DNA of 64,000 nucleotides from contig CAVJKX010000005.1 of NCBI GenBank assembly GCA_963650165.1, positions 1 through 64,000 of the forward strand, written 5' to 3'. The notes beneath the pieces were generated by a model. That model searched no databases. It was not told where the DNA came from and worked only from the letters and a program-made list of their open reading frames with translations. Every line of letters starts with the position of its first letter. The stretch's first letter is position 1. Positions 35,836-46,200 of this stretch are shown piece after piece. Made by a program: the position numbers and the translations under genes. The stretch is from F23-B02 sp963650165 (GTDB lineage: Bacteria; Bacillota; Clostridia; Oscillospirales; Oscillospiraceae).

Positions 35836-36354
35836 TTAAATTTTAAATACGCGGCCGTCGCGGAGCTCCGGCGCGGCGGGCTCTTCGCCGTCCGCATAGC
35901 CGAGAATGCAGTGGCCGACGCCGATATACTCGTCGCCGATGCCCTTTTCGCGCAGTATCGCGCGCGCCTCAGGCATCTCGAAAACCTCGCGCGCCCTGTT
36001 TATCCAGCACGAGCCTAGACCCGCTGCCTTTGCCGCGTTCAGGAGATTTCCGAGCACGAGCGCGCCGTCCTCCTTATATGACGGAACGCTGCGGTCGGCC
36101 AGCACGGCGATGACGGTCGGCGCTCCGTAAAACGGGTCAATGTCCTTGCCCATGACTGCGGCGTTGAGCTTTGACAGCATTTCTATCGTCTTTTTATCCT
36201 GCACGACGAGCAGCACCGTCGGCTGGCGGTTCATTGCCGATGGAGCGGCAAGACCGGCGCTGAGAACGCTCTGAAGCTCCGCATCGCTTATCTGCCCGGG
36301 CTTATAGGCTCTGACGCTCCTGCGCTCAAGAAGCACATTCAATGCGTCACTCAT
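35836..36354 (-). CDS. Nitroreductase family protein
   Basis: A 172-residue FMN-dependent nitroreductase-fold protein. The N-terminal ERRSVRAYKPGQISD and the FMN-binding APSAMNRQPT and GLGSCWI segments are characteristic. It probably reduces nitro or quinone compounds with NAD(P)H as a dimer. The start ATG at 36354 overlaps the upstream hypothetical gene by 8 bp and has GAAGG before it; a GTG at 36363 is an alternative. Confidence 0.87.
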   Translation of the reverse strand: MSDALNVLLERRSVRAYKPGQISDAELQSVLSAGLAAPSAMNRQPTVLLVVQDKKTIEMLSKLNAAVMGKDIDPFYGAPTVIAVLADRSVPSYKEDGALVLGNLLNAAKAAGLGSCWINRAREVFEMPEARAILREKGIGDEYIGVGHCILGYADGEEPAAPELRDGRVFKI

Positions 36355-36745
36355 GATCGTCACCTTCGTCTATATCGTAAAACTCGGCGTACTCGCCGCC
36401 GTTTTTTCCGGCCTCGACCGCGGCCTTGGCCGCCTCGAGCTCCTCGCGCATGGTCTCGATGCGCTCATCCATGGCACGGAGCTCCTCAAACAGCGGAGCA
36501 TAGCGCTCGTCGGGATCGTCGTGCATCTGGTCGTAGCAGAGTCTGCCAATCTCGATAAAGACCTTGTTCTGCTCTTCAAGCTCGCCGTTTATCTGGAGGC
36601 TGAGCTTGGCTATGTTCGCATAGCAGCGCGCTGCCGTGCTGCCCTTGTCGTAGGCGTCCTTGAGTCCGCCGCTTTCAACGTAGTCCTTTGCCTTTTTGGT
36701 CACGCTGTTGAGTGTGCCCTTGAGAATGCTTTTGTAATCTGCCAT
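36347..36745 (-). CDS. Hypothetical charged helical protein
   Basis: A 132-residue protein I do not recognise. It has no signal peptide or membrane segment. It is rich in Lys, Glu and Ala, and residues about 75-115 are predicted coiled coil (for example DERIETMREELEAAKAAVEA). The C-terminus is very acidic. It lies between lgt (4 bp upstream) and the nitroreductase gene (overlapping), so all three are probably co-transcribed. Confidence 0.75.
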   Translation of the reverse strand: MADYKSILKGTLNSVTKKAKDYVESGGLKDAYDKGSTAARCYANIAKLSLQINGELEEQNKVFIEIGRLCYDQMHDDPDERYAPLFEELRAMDERIETMREELEAAKAAVEAGKNGGEYAEFYDIDEGDDHE

Positions 36746-36749
36746 GATA

Positions 36750-37637
36750 TCAGTTCCTTTCCTGCCCGCCGTCCTTTTCCTTTGCTCTGTTTACGAAAAG
36801 CTCGTCGGGCGAATGTTTTTTCCTTGCGTTTATTATGAGGATCACCGCCGCCGCTGCGGCGCTTACTATTGCCAGCAGCTGCGATACGCGGATATCGCTT
36901 GAGCCTATGTATAGACTGTCGGTGCGCAGGCCCTCGACCCATGCTCTGCCCAGCCCGTACCAGAGGACGTACAGCCATGTAAACTGCCCGTCATATTTTC
37001 TTGCGCCTTTGTGCAGCAGAACGCACAGGATAATAAGCCCCGTGAAGTTCCACAGGCTCTCGTACAGGAAGGTCGGGTGCACATACACGGTCACGCCGTC
37101 GGGCGTCGTGAGCCCCATGCGGCAGAAGATGTCCGTCTCCACGCCGAAGGCCTCGCGGTTTATGAAGTTGCCCCAGCGGCCGACCGCCTGACCGATCAGA
37201 AGTCCGAAGACCGCCAGATCGCCCAGCGCGAGCACGGGTATCTTTTTCCTTCTGCACACGAAAATGCCGGTTATGACGCCGGCTATGATGCCGCCGTAGA
37301 TGGCAAGGCCGCCGTCGCGCACGGAGAATATCTCCGAGGGGTTCGCGGTGAAATAGTCGAGCTTGAACAGAACGTAGTACAGCCGCGCTCCGATTATGCA
37401 GCAGGGGATCAGCCATATGACGAAGTCAAAAAGATCGTCGGATGTAAGGCCGAACTTTTCCGCCTGCCTTGCGCAGAACAGCGCCGCGAGGATGAAGCCC
37501 GCGGCGATTATCGCGCCGTAGAAGTATATCTCGAAGCCGAAAACGCTGAAGCTGTAGGGCGGGTCGATGCTCCGATCTCCAAGCATCGGGAAGCTTATCG
37601 CTGCGTCGCGCAGCATGGTTGCAGTGAGAAAATTCAT
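36750..37637 (-). CDS. lgt: Prolipoprotein diacylglyceryl transferase
   Basis: A 295-residue inner-membrane enzyme with about seven helices that transfers diacylglycerol from phosphatidylglycerol to the lipobox cysteine of prelipoproteins. The signature GRWGNFINREAFG with its essential Arg is present, together with the conserved YGGIIAGV region. Lipoproteins in this window, such as the ABC binding protein and the mobile-element lipoprotein, would be substrates. Confidence 0.95.
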   Translation of the reverse strand: MNFLTATMLRDAAISFPMLGDRSIDPPYSFSVFGFEIYFYGAIIAAGFILAALFCARQAEKFGLTSDDLFDFVIWLIPCCIIGARLYYVLFKLDYFTANPSEIFSVRDGGLAIYGGIIAGVITGIFVCRRKKIPVLALGDLAVFGLLIGQAVGRWGNFINREAFGVETDIFCRMGLTTPDGVTVYVHPTFLYESLWNFTGLIILCVLLHKGARKYDGQFTWLYVLWYGLGRAWVEGLRTDSLYIGSSDIRVSQLLAIVSAAAAAVILIINARKKHSPDELFVNRAKEKDGGQERN

Positions 37638-37644
37638 AGGTATA

Positions 37645-38922
37645 TCACGCCTTTACGGGGTTAATAACGCTCATTGCGAGCTTGTCGGGAGTAATGAAGG
37701 CCTTCAAAAAGTCCTCGCACTCGGCTTTTGTTACGCTCTCGAGCACCTCGTATGCGTCCAGCGCGCAGTAGCCGCCGAAAACGCCGTCAACGAGGGAGAG
37801 ACACAGACTGTCGAAGTCCTCGAGCCCGCGCAGACGTGTGCCGAAGGAGGCGCGCTTTGCCTTCACGAAGGCGTCCGCGTCAAGACCTTCCCTGAACACA
37901 CGCTCAAGCTCCGAGTTCAGCTCCGCGAGCACCTTCTGCGGCCGGGCGCTCTCGCCGCCGAGCATTATCATTGCCGTGCCCGCACTGTAGTCCGTTTCAT
38001 AGTCATAGTCGCGGTTGAGCGTGCCTTCGGCGTACAGGCGGCTGTAAAACTCCGCCGACGTTCCGAACACCGTGCGCAGCGCAAGCTGAGCGACCGTCTT
38101 CTGCCGAAGAAGCTTTTCTCCGTTCGGAGCGGGAGCGACCTTCGCACCGATGAGAAACTGCGGCGCGGAGACCTCCATGAATTCCTCGTTGAAGGTCTTC
38201 AGCGGCAGCTCCGATTCCGCAGGCCCCATATCAGCCTTGGGTACCTCCGCCTTTTCGCGCTCAAGCAGCTCACCGGCAACGGCAAATACCGCCTCCGGGT
38301 CGCAGTCGCCGGCGACGCACAGCGCCATGTTGGACGGCGCATAAAACGCCCTGTGGCAGTCATACAGCGTTTCGGCGCTGATACGGGCTATGCTCTCTAT
38401 GCTGCCTGCCACCTGATCGCGGATGGGATTGTGCTCATACAGCATGCGCATGAGCCTGTTATATACGACATAGCCGGGGTTATCCTCGACCATGCATATC
38501 TCCTGCCCGATGATGCCCTGCTCCTTGTCCACGGTCTCCTGCGTGAAGTAGGGAGTGGATACGAACCTGAGCAGCATGCGCAGGTTTTCCTCAAAGCCGG
38601 AGGTGCAGTCAAAAAAGTACGCCGTCATGCCGCTCGAGGTGAAGGCGTTCGGCTGTGCGCCGTTTGCCGACAGAACGCTCAGCGCATTGTCGCCGTCGGG
38701 CATGTCAAACATCTTGTGCTCGAGAAAATGCGCAACTCCCGCGGGCGTGTCGTGCATTTTGCCGCCGAGGGAAAAGCGCCTGTGCGCACCGCCGTAGTTT
38801 GCCGCAAGCACGGCATAGGACAGCCGGAAGCCGGGCTTTGTCACAACGTTTACGTTAAGGCCGTTTTTGAGCTGCCCCGAGTACAGGTCCTCGCCGATCC
38901 GGTCAAATCTTCTATGCTTCAT
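37645..38922 (-). CDS. M16 family zinc peptidase (YmfH-like)
   Basis: A 425-residue M16 protein with the inverted zinc motif HFLEH near residue 70 and the downstream glutamate region, so it should be catalytically active. It is the second gene of a pair like ymfF-ymfH of Bacillus. The ATG at 38922 follows GAGGAGG and overlaps the upstream gene by 11 bp. Members cleave peptides as heterodimers with an inactive partner. Confidence 0.88.
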   Translation of the reverse strand: MKHRRFDRIGEDLYSGQLKNGLNVNVVTKPGFRLSYAVLAANYGGAHRRFSLGGKMHDTPAGVAHFLEHKMFDMPDGDNALSVLSANGAQPNAFTSSGMTAYFFDCTSGFEENLRMLLRFVSTPYFTQETVDKEQGIIGQEICMVEDNPGYVVYNRLMRMLYEHNPIRDQVAGSIESIARISAETLYDCHRAFYAPSNMALCVAGDCDPEAVFAVAGELLEREKAEVPKADMGPAESELPLKTFNEEFMEVSAPQFLIGAKVAPAPNGEKLLRQKTVAQLALRTVFGTSAEFYSRLYAEGTLNRDYDYETDYSAGTAMIMLGGESARPQKVLAELNSELERVFREGLDADAFVKAKRASFGTRLRGLEDFDSLCLSLVDGVFGGYCALDAYEVLESVTKAECEDFLKAFITPDKLAMSVINPVKA

Positions 38923-40210
38923 CCGCTTCCTCCTCACCGTTTCCGCGCAGGTAATACACGGCGTCGGGAACTATGCTCTTTGCGATATCGATAACGGCAT
39001 CGAGCTCGACGCATTCGACCGCCGCCGCCAGCTCCTCGGGCTCGAAGGAGAGCCCGTCGATGGTGTTTGAAAGGTAAAAGCCCTCAAGATTATACTGCGA
39101 ATCCGATATCGCGCGCAGATCGGAGGCAACGCTTTTTTTTGCCGCCGTGAGCTCCTCGTCCGTCACCTCGCCGCGCCTTATGGCCTCGAGCTGTGCGCTT
39201 ATCTCCGCCTTCGCGGCGTCAAATTTGTCAAAATCCACGCCGGAGGAGACTATCATAAGCCCCTTGTGCAGGTCGATGAGCGAGCTTGCATAGTAGCACA
39301 GCGAGAGCCTTTCGCGCACGTTCATGAAAAGCTTCGACGTAACGCAGCCGCCGAACACGGCGTTAAAAACGTGCATCGCCGCAATGTCCGGATCGTCCAT
39401 GCAGTCGCCGAGGCGGTAGCCCATGACGAGCTTTCCCTGCGTGACGGCGAGCTCGTCTGAAAACTCGCGCACGCCCTCCTCGACGGAGTTCATGCGGATA
39501 TCCGTTCCGATATCGTAATCTATCTCGCCTCTGGGCATGCCGCTGAGCGCGTCCGAGAGCGTTTCGGCGACCGTGTCCGCGCCGAGGCTTCCGCAGTAGA
39601 AGATCTCGACGGGTGAGCTCATTATGAGACTGCGGTAGTGCTTTGTGAGCTTCTGATAGTAGATATTCTCCGCCGTGTCCTCCGTGCCGAGGCGCGAAAC
39701 GGCGAAGGCCTCGTAGCAGCACATCTGCTCCGTAAGACGCTGCAGCGCCCAGGAGCGCTTGTCGTTTAGCCTGCTTCTTATGCCGTCGAGCAGCTTTTCC
39801 TTCTCGCTTTCGACATAGTCGGGCAGCAGAAGTCCGCCCTTCGTGCAGGGCGAGAGCAGTATCTCGCCGCAAAGCTGCGCGACGCTTTCGAAAACTCCGC
39901 TGCCGTCTGGCAGATATTTGTCGTCGGCAAAGCTCGCAAGAAAGCCGATGCACTGGATCTCGCCGATCTTGCGCACGACGGGCTCGATATAGCTGCCGTA
40001 CAGCCCGTCGAGCTCGGATGCGAGCGAGCGCATATCGCTGTGATATCTGCTGCCGCGCCGCAGGACATAGGGAATGAGCGCATTCTGCGCGGCCGTGCCG
40101 CGGTCGAGCTGGGTGAGCAGATTGATGCTCAGGCAGCCGGTCTTGAATTTCCCGCTTTCGAGTGCGGTGAGCCATACGCCGGGGAGTATCTCCCGTCTGA
40201 CTGTCTCCAT
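38912..40210 (-). CDS. M16 family protein lacking the zinc motif (YmfF-like)
   Basis: A 432-residue M16-fold protein. The position of the HxxEH motif reads HSDMRSLASELDG, so metal ligands are absent. The C-terminal half keeps the GGCVTSKLFMNVRERLSLCYYASS segment with the R/Y pair that completes the active site of the partner. This split fits an obligate heterodimer in which the next gene supplies zinc. The ATG at 40210 follows GGAGG. Confidence 0.87.
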   Translation of the reverse strand: METVRREILPGVWLTALESGKFKTGCLSINLLTQLDRGTAAQNALIPYVLRRGSRYHSDMRSLASELDGLYGSYIEPVVRKIGEIQCIGFLASFADDKYLPDGSGVFESVAQLCGEILLSPCTKGGLLLPDYVESEKEKLLDGIRSRLNDKRSWALQRLTEQMCCYEAFAVSRLGTEDTAENIYYQKLTKHYRSLIMSSPVEIFYCGSLGADTVAETLSDALSGMPRGEIDYDIGTDIRMNSVEEGVREFSDELAVTQGKLVMGYRLGDCMDDPDIAAMHVFNAVFGGCVTSKLFMNVRERLSLCYYASSLIDLHKGLMIVSSGVDFDKFDAAKAEISAQLEAIRRGEVTDEELTAAKKSVASDLRAISDSQYNLEGFYLSNTIDGLSFEPEELAAAVECVELDAVIDIAKSIVPDAVYYLRGNGEEEADEA

Positions 40211-40256
40211 GGCATGACCTCCTTCGGATTTATAATAAATCAGTATAACACACTTT

Positions 40257-43200
40257 TCAGATATATGGTATACCTTTTCCGTCATAAATTCCGCCGTCGA
40301 GCCGTATACCGCCGCGGCCTATCACGATATCGTGCGCATTCCCGTTTCTGCATAGAAGCCTTACGCGGCAGTCGGGAAAATCGTCAGGCAGGCAGGGTCG
40401 GATATATATCATGCCGTGCCACGGCCGCAGACCGAGCAGCTCCTCGGTGAAAACGCGGAAATACCAGCCGGAAGAGCCCGTGTACCACGTCCAGCCCGCC
40501 TCGCCGACGTGCCCGGGGCAGGTGTAAACATCGGCGGGGATGACAAAGGGTTCTGCCGTATAGCGGCGCAAATCGTGCTCCTCGGGCAGGATGCAGCGCA
40601 GTATCTCCCAGCCGTCGTTTGCCCTGCCGCGCTTAAAGCAGGCCTGCGCGAGCCAGATCGCCGCGTGCGTATACTGTCCGCCGTTCTCCCTGAAGCCGGG
40701 GCCGTAGCTGCGGATATAGCCGGGGTCGCGTCCGGAGCCGGAAAACGGCGGATCAAAGAGCCGGACGAGCCCGTTTTCGCGGTCAAACAGCTCGCGCAGA
40801 GCACTGTCGAGAGCGCGCTCGGCCTTCGAATTAGCTGCCTGCGCGCAGAAGCAGGCCCAGCTCTGCGCGATGGAATCTATGCGGCAGCACTCCGACTGCC
40901 TTGCGCCGAGCTCCTCGCCGTCGGGCCAGTAGCCGCGCAGATAGCGGTCGCCGTTCCACGCCCTGTCGGCGGCGCTTCCCGCCGCGGCAGCAAGCGCACG
41001 GTACCTGTCCGCGTCGGAGCAGCCGAGCTCGGCCAGAAGCTCGGCAAAGCGCTTCACGCAGCAGGAGAAGAACCAGCTGAGCCACACGCTCTCTCCGAAA
41101 ATGCCGTTCATGCCGTCGTTCCAGTCGCCGCTTCCGAAGAGCAGCAGACCGTGGCTGCCGGTGCCGCGGCTCACGCAGCAGTCAACGGCGCGCCGCGCAT
41201 GGCACAGGACGCTCTCCGAGCAGTCCGACCTCAGCGGCGTTTCGTAGCGGTCAGACTCCGATGCGTCGAGCGGCTTTGAGTTGACATAATATTCTGCCTC
41301 GCTGCATATGCCCGTGTCGCCGGTCTTTTCGGTGTACTCGCACAGCGCCCAGACGAGCCAGAGCATATCGTCCGAGCAGCGCGTGCGCACGCCCTTGTCG
41401 GCACCGCCAGAGCCATGCCACCAGTGCATCACGTCACCCTCTGTATACTGATGCCGGCAGCAGGCGAGTATCTGCCGCTTTGCAAACCCGGGGTCGAGCA
41501 GAATGAGGTTTACGGCGTCCTGAAGCTGATCGCGGAAGCCGAAGGCCCCGCCGCTCTGATATACCGAGCAGCGGCCCATAAGGCGGCATGCCAGCGTCTG
41601 ATAAACCGCCCAGCCGCTCATATATCGGTCGGCGCTGCCGCAGCCGGTGAGGCTCAGGCGGCCGCAGAGCTTTGCCCAGTGCGCCTTTGTGCGCCCGAGA
41701 GCGGCAAAGGCCTCGTCGGGTTTACATAATTTAAGAAGTTCCTCCTCGCCGCAGCATCCGCAGACAAGCACCGTCACCTCCTGCGCCTCGTATCGCGCAG
41801 CAAAAACCGGGCAGGCAAGGCCCTCCGTCCGGCCGTCAAATTCGCCGTGCATCCAAGATAAGCCGTCGCAGGTATGGCCGAGCGCGGGTGCGGAGCACGC
41901 GGCGCGAAAGCGCATGGAGCGCAGCGGCGATCGGCTGCTCGAGGCGCTGAACACGGAGTTGACATAATCACACGCAACGGCAGGCCGGGCGTTATCGCCG
42001 TCCGACAGCAGAAGCTCGCATTTCCAGTCGAGCTCGCCGCCCGTTTCGCCGAAAAGCTCGATGATGAAAACTCTTGCGTCCGTGTCCGGCGGCACGAATG
42101 CCGTGCAGCGCGAGGCGCAGCTGCCGAAGCTTTTTTCCCAGACGGCAAAGCCGAAGCCGAAGGTCACGCGGCACTGAGCTCCGTCCTTATCGGCGAAAAC
42201 GCTCCAACGCTCCGCGCCGCGCACATATTCAAGGCTCTCCGCGCCGTCTATGGCAAGCGGGTCGTTCAGCCACGGCGTAAGGCGCAGCTCGTGCGCGTTT
42301 TTAAGCCACATGTTTCCCATGCCGCTGTCGGCGGCGATATAGCCGAAGCTGCCGTTTGCGAGTGGGCAGCTCCAGACGCGGGAGGGCAGGGTGTGGTTTA
42401 CATAAAACATAAAGCTGCCGTCGTCGCCGTATTCGTGCCTCGGCGCACAGCCGCCTTCTCTGCGGCGCATTTTCATTCTGCGCGGTGCGGCGGAAAACGA
42501 GCGCTTTTCCCGCTCCGAGCCGTAGATGAAGGCCGCCGCGCTTTCTATGAGCTGCCGCTCCCCGCTCGGAAGCAGGTGCACCCCGGCGTGCGTTCCGATG
42601 AGAGCCTCGAGCCCGTAGGATGCCAGCAGGTCGCGCACCTTCGAGTACAGCGGCCTGCGGTACTCGCCGCCCTCGTCGGTCAGAAACACGAGATCAGCGT
42701 ACACGCCGCAGCTTCGCAGCAGACAGAACTGCTTTGTAAGAGACTCCGCATCCTGCGCATCGGAGCAGCATATGATCGGAAGCTCGCCGGAAAGTCCGCA
42801 GCGCCAGAGGCTGCTTTTCGGCGGAAACTGCGTTTTTGCGCTCACGAAGCGCAGGCTTTGCAGCATGCTCATGGCGCTTTCCGTCTCCTGCACGCTCATC
42901 TGCGTGACGCTCGCGCAGGCCGAAACCATAGCACCGTAGTCCGCAGGACCGGCGGTGAGCATGCGCTGCGCACCGCTGTAGGCATCCTCCGGCGCCGCGG
43001 CGACGCACAGGGCAAAGCACAGCCCGAGACGCTCTCCGCTTCTGAGCGAAACGTTCACGGCGGCTTCTATCGACGGATAGGACAAGAAGCCGTCCGCGCC
43101 GGAGCCGCCGGTCCTTGCCGTCATGGGCCTGTCGCAGGCAAGGCAGAGCCAGAGCTCTTTCTGCCTGCCGCGCGGGAGCCTGTGCAGCAGCAGGCAGTTT

Positions 43201-46200
43201 CCGTCGCGCTTTGCCTCGATGCCGAGCCGCCAGTAGGCCGGATGACTGTGATAGTCCGATGCGTCCGCCATGACGGCGTCGAAGCCAAATACAAGCTCCG
43301 CGCTCTCGATATCGCGCTTTGCGCAGAGCGAAACGCTGCGTATCTCGCCGTTTTCGGCTCCGGCCGCGGCTATGCCGCAGCGCGAGGTGAAATTCTCGAA
43401 AACGCCGGAGTAGGCCGCGCTGATCTCGGAAAATTCCCACATATATGCCGCGTTCTCGCCGGGAGAGGGCAGAAGCGAATGCTCCCGCTCACCGAGCCGC
43501 AGATAAAGCTCCGCGCCGTGCCCCTCGCCGAGCCGCCTGAACGGCGTGCGGTATATGAGCGTGTCATTGCAGTCGGCCGACGCAATGCCGCTCTCGGTCA
43601 GTATGATGTTATATGCCCCGTTTGACAGCAGGGCGCACTCGGGCTGCGCGTAGTTTACGCCGCTGCCGCGCTTTTCCCACTGCCTGCTTTTAAAAGGCTT
43701 TGAGCTTCCGCTCTCCTCCTCGCTGAGCCGCAGTGCAGGAGCGCCGACCGGCACGCGCTCCGCCAGAAGCTGCGCATATGCCGCCATATCCGGCGAGAGC
43801 ATGAACATGCGCCGCACAAAGCCGCGGTCAAGATGGTTTGCGACGGCGAGCATGCTCATGCCGAGATGGTGCGCCATGAAGCAGCGCACCCTTTCGCCGC
43901 CGGAGGCGCGGCAGCGCGAGGGCGTGAGGTCAAGCGCCTCGAAGAAACCGTATTTCGAGCGCATGCCGAGCCCTTCGAGCCTGCGGAGATTGCTTATCGC
44001 GGCGTCCGGCTCGGCGCATAGAGCCAGGAAGCTTGCATAGGGAGCGATCACAAGCTCCGCGTCCTGCCCGCGCTTGAGCGCAAGACGGGCGCAGCCGTGA
44101 GCCTTGTAGCGATAGCTCAGCGACGCATCCAGCGAGTAAAACGCACTCTCGGATATGCCCCAGACGCCGCCGGGAGTGCGACGGCTTTTCTGAACGCAGA
44201 GGCAGAACTTCGCCGTTTCGTACAGCAGACCGTCTCTTTCGAGCGGCAGAAAAAGCTCCGGCATGAGGTATTCGAACATCGTGCCCGTCCAGCTTGCCAT
44301 GCCGCGGTAGCCGCGGAACGAGCGCATCACGCGCGAGAGCCTGCGCCAGTGACGGCGCGGAACGTCGCCCTTTGCAACGGCGGTGTAGCTTGTAAGCCGC
44401 GCTTCGCTTGCCATGAGGTCGTACAGTCCGGGTGAGGCCGCACCCTTTTCGAGGTCGATGCCTATGTGCATCAGACCGCGCCGGGCGCTGTAGAATATCG
44501 AAAGATCCATATCGGATATGAGCGCCTGCACCCGCTCACGGAGAGCGTCGAGCCCGTTTGCACCCAGCCAGCCGCGCAGCGCGATAAGGCAGGCGCAGAG
44601 GTTCCCGCAGTCAACGGCGGACAGGTATTTCGGCGCAAGAGGGCGCAGAGTGCGCGTGTCGTACCAGTTGCACAGATGCCCGCCGTACCGCGGCAGCCGT
44701 TCGACCGTGCCGAGCATGTTCCCAATGAAGCTTTCGGCGCGCTCCTGGCTTATTATCCCGAGCTCCCGCGCACACATGGCAGAGCACAGCGCAAGGCCGA
44801 TATTCGTCGGCGAGGTGCGGTGTGCCGTGCCGACCGGCGGCTGCTCCTGAAAATTGTCCGGGGGCAGGAAATTGTCCTGCCCGGTGCAGAACGTGTCAAA
44901 ATAGCTCCAGATATCCTTTGCACAGCCGAGAAGATAGCTCCGCTCGTCCGGCGAGGGCTCCCGCTCCTTCTTTGACGGCAGCGCGAGAGCAAAGGCCGCG
45001 ATCGGCGAAAGAAGCCACAGCAGCCCCGCCGCTTTTGCAAAGGCTCCCGCGGAGAACAGGATAAGGCACAGCCCCGACAGCGGCGCGAGCCACATGCTTT
45101 TGCAGTATCCGGCTATGCCGGGCCTTTTGCCGCCGCCCTGTGCGGAGGTCTCCCATTCGAGAAGGCTTCTGCCGCTCACGAGCATGCGCCACAGCGCGGT
45201 GACGATCGCCGAGAGCGATATCCACGCCTCATAGGGCAGAAGCCACAGTCTGAACGCCGTTCCGACGGCACCGGCGCCTGCTCTGCCGAGTACGCGGCTG
45301 TGATACCTTGCCCGCAGCGCCTCGGGTCTTTCCGAGGCAAGCTCGGTCAGGGAAATGAGAAGCCCCACGGCGAGTGAAACAAGTGCCGCCCACGCCGCAA
45401 GCATCAGCCCGTGCCGGGCCGACAGCAGCCCCGCGAACACCGCCGCGAAGGTCGCCGGAGCGACGAGACTGCGCCGCAGCGAGTCGAACAGCTTCCAGCG
45501 CTCCACATCCGGGAGCTGCGCACTTTTTCTGAATATCCAGCCCGCGTTCTGCCAGTCGCCGCGTATCCAGCGGCGGCTGCGCCGGAAATATGCGTCGGGC
45601 GAGGAGGGGAAGGAGTCGGAAAACTCAACGTCGCTCATGTATCCGCCTCGCAGATACGCGCCCTCGAGCGCGTCGTGCGATAGCACCCGACCCTCGGGAA
45701 TGTGCTTTTCCGAGCATACGAGCAGCGCCTGTGCGTCAATGATGCCCTTGCCGGAAAAGCCGCCCCGGCCGAACAGATCCATGCCCACCTCACCGCAGAG
45801 CGCACCGTAGGGCTCAAGCCCTCCGCCGCCGGAGAAAATGCGTGCAAAATCCGTGGCGCAGGCAGAGCGCAGAGCGGTGCACATGCGCGGATGTATGATG
45901 CCGTGTCCGGATACGACGAGCCCTCGCTCAAGGTCGGTCACCGGCCTGTTCATCGGATGCAGCGCGGCGCCGATGAGCTCCGCGGCGGAGCCCGGCGAGG
46001 GCACGGTGTCGCTGTCGAGCGTGAGGATATAGGGAACGTTCCGCAGAGCAGCGGCGTCACCGGCTGCGATGCGCAGCCGGCTTTCTTGCCCGCACAGCAG
46101 CCGCGCAAGCTCAAGTATCGCGCCGCGCTTGCGCTCAAAGCCCGTGTATCTGCCGCGCCCGGGGTCGAGACTGCGCCCGCGAGTGAAAAGGTAAAAGCCG

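Noticed and set aside
41874..43625. A 583-codon plus-strand frame inside the glucan synthase gene
   Set aside because: It is antisense to a gene with clear GH94 and GT84 motifs; its translation is Arg/Ala-rich and unrecognisable.
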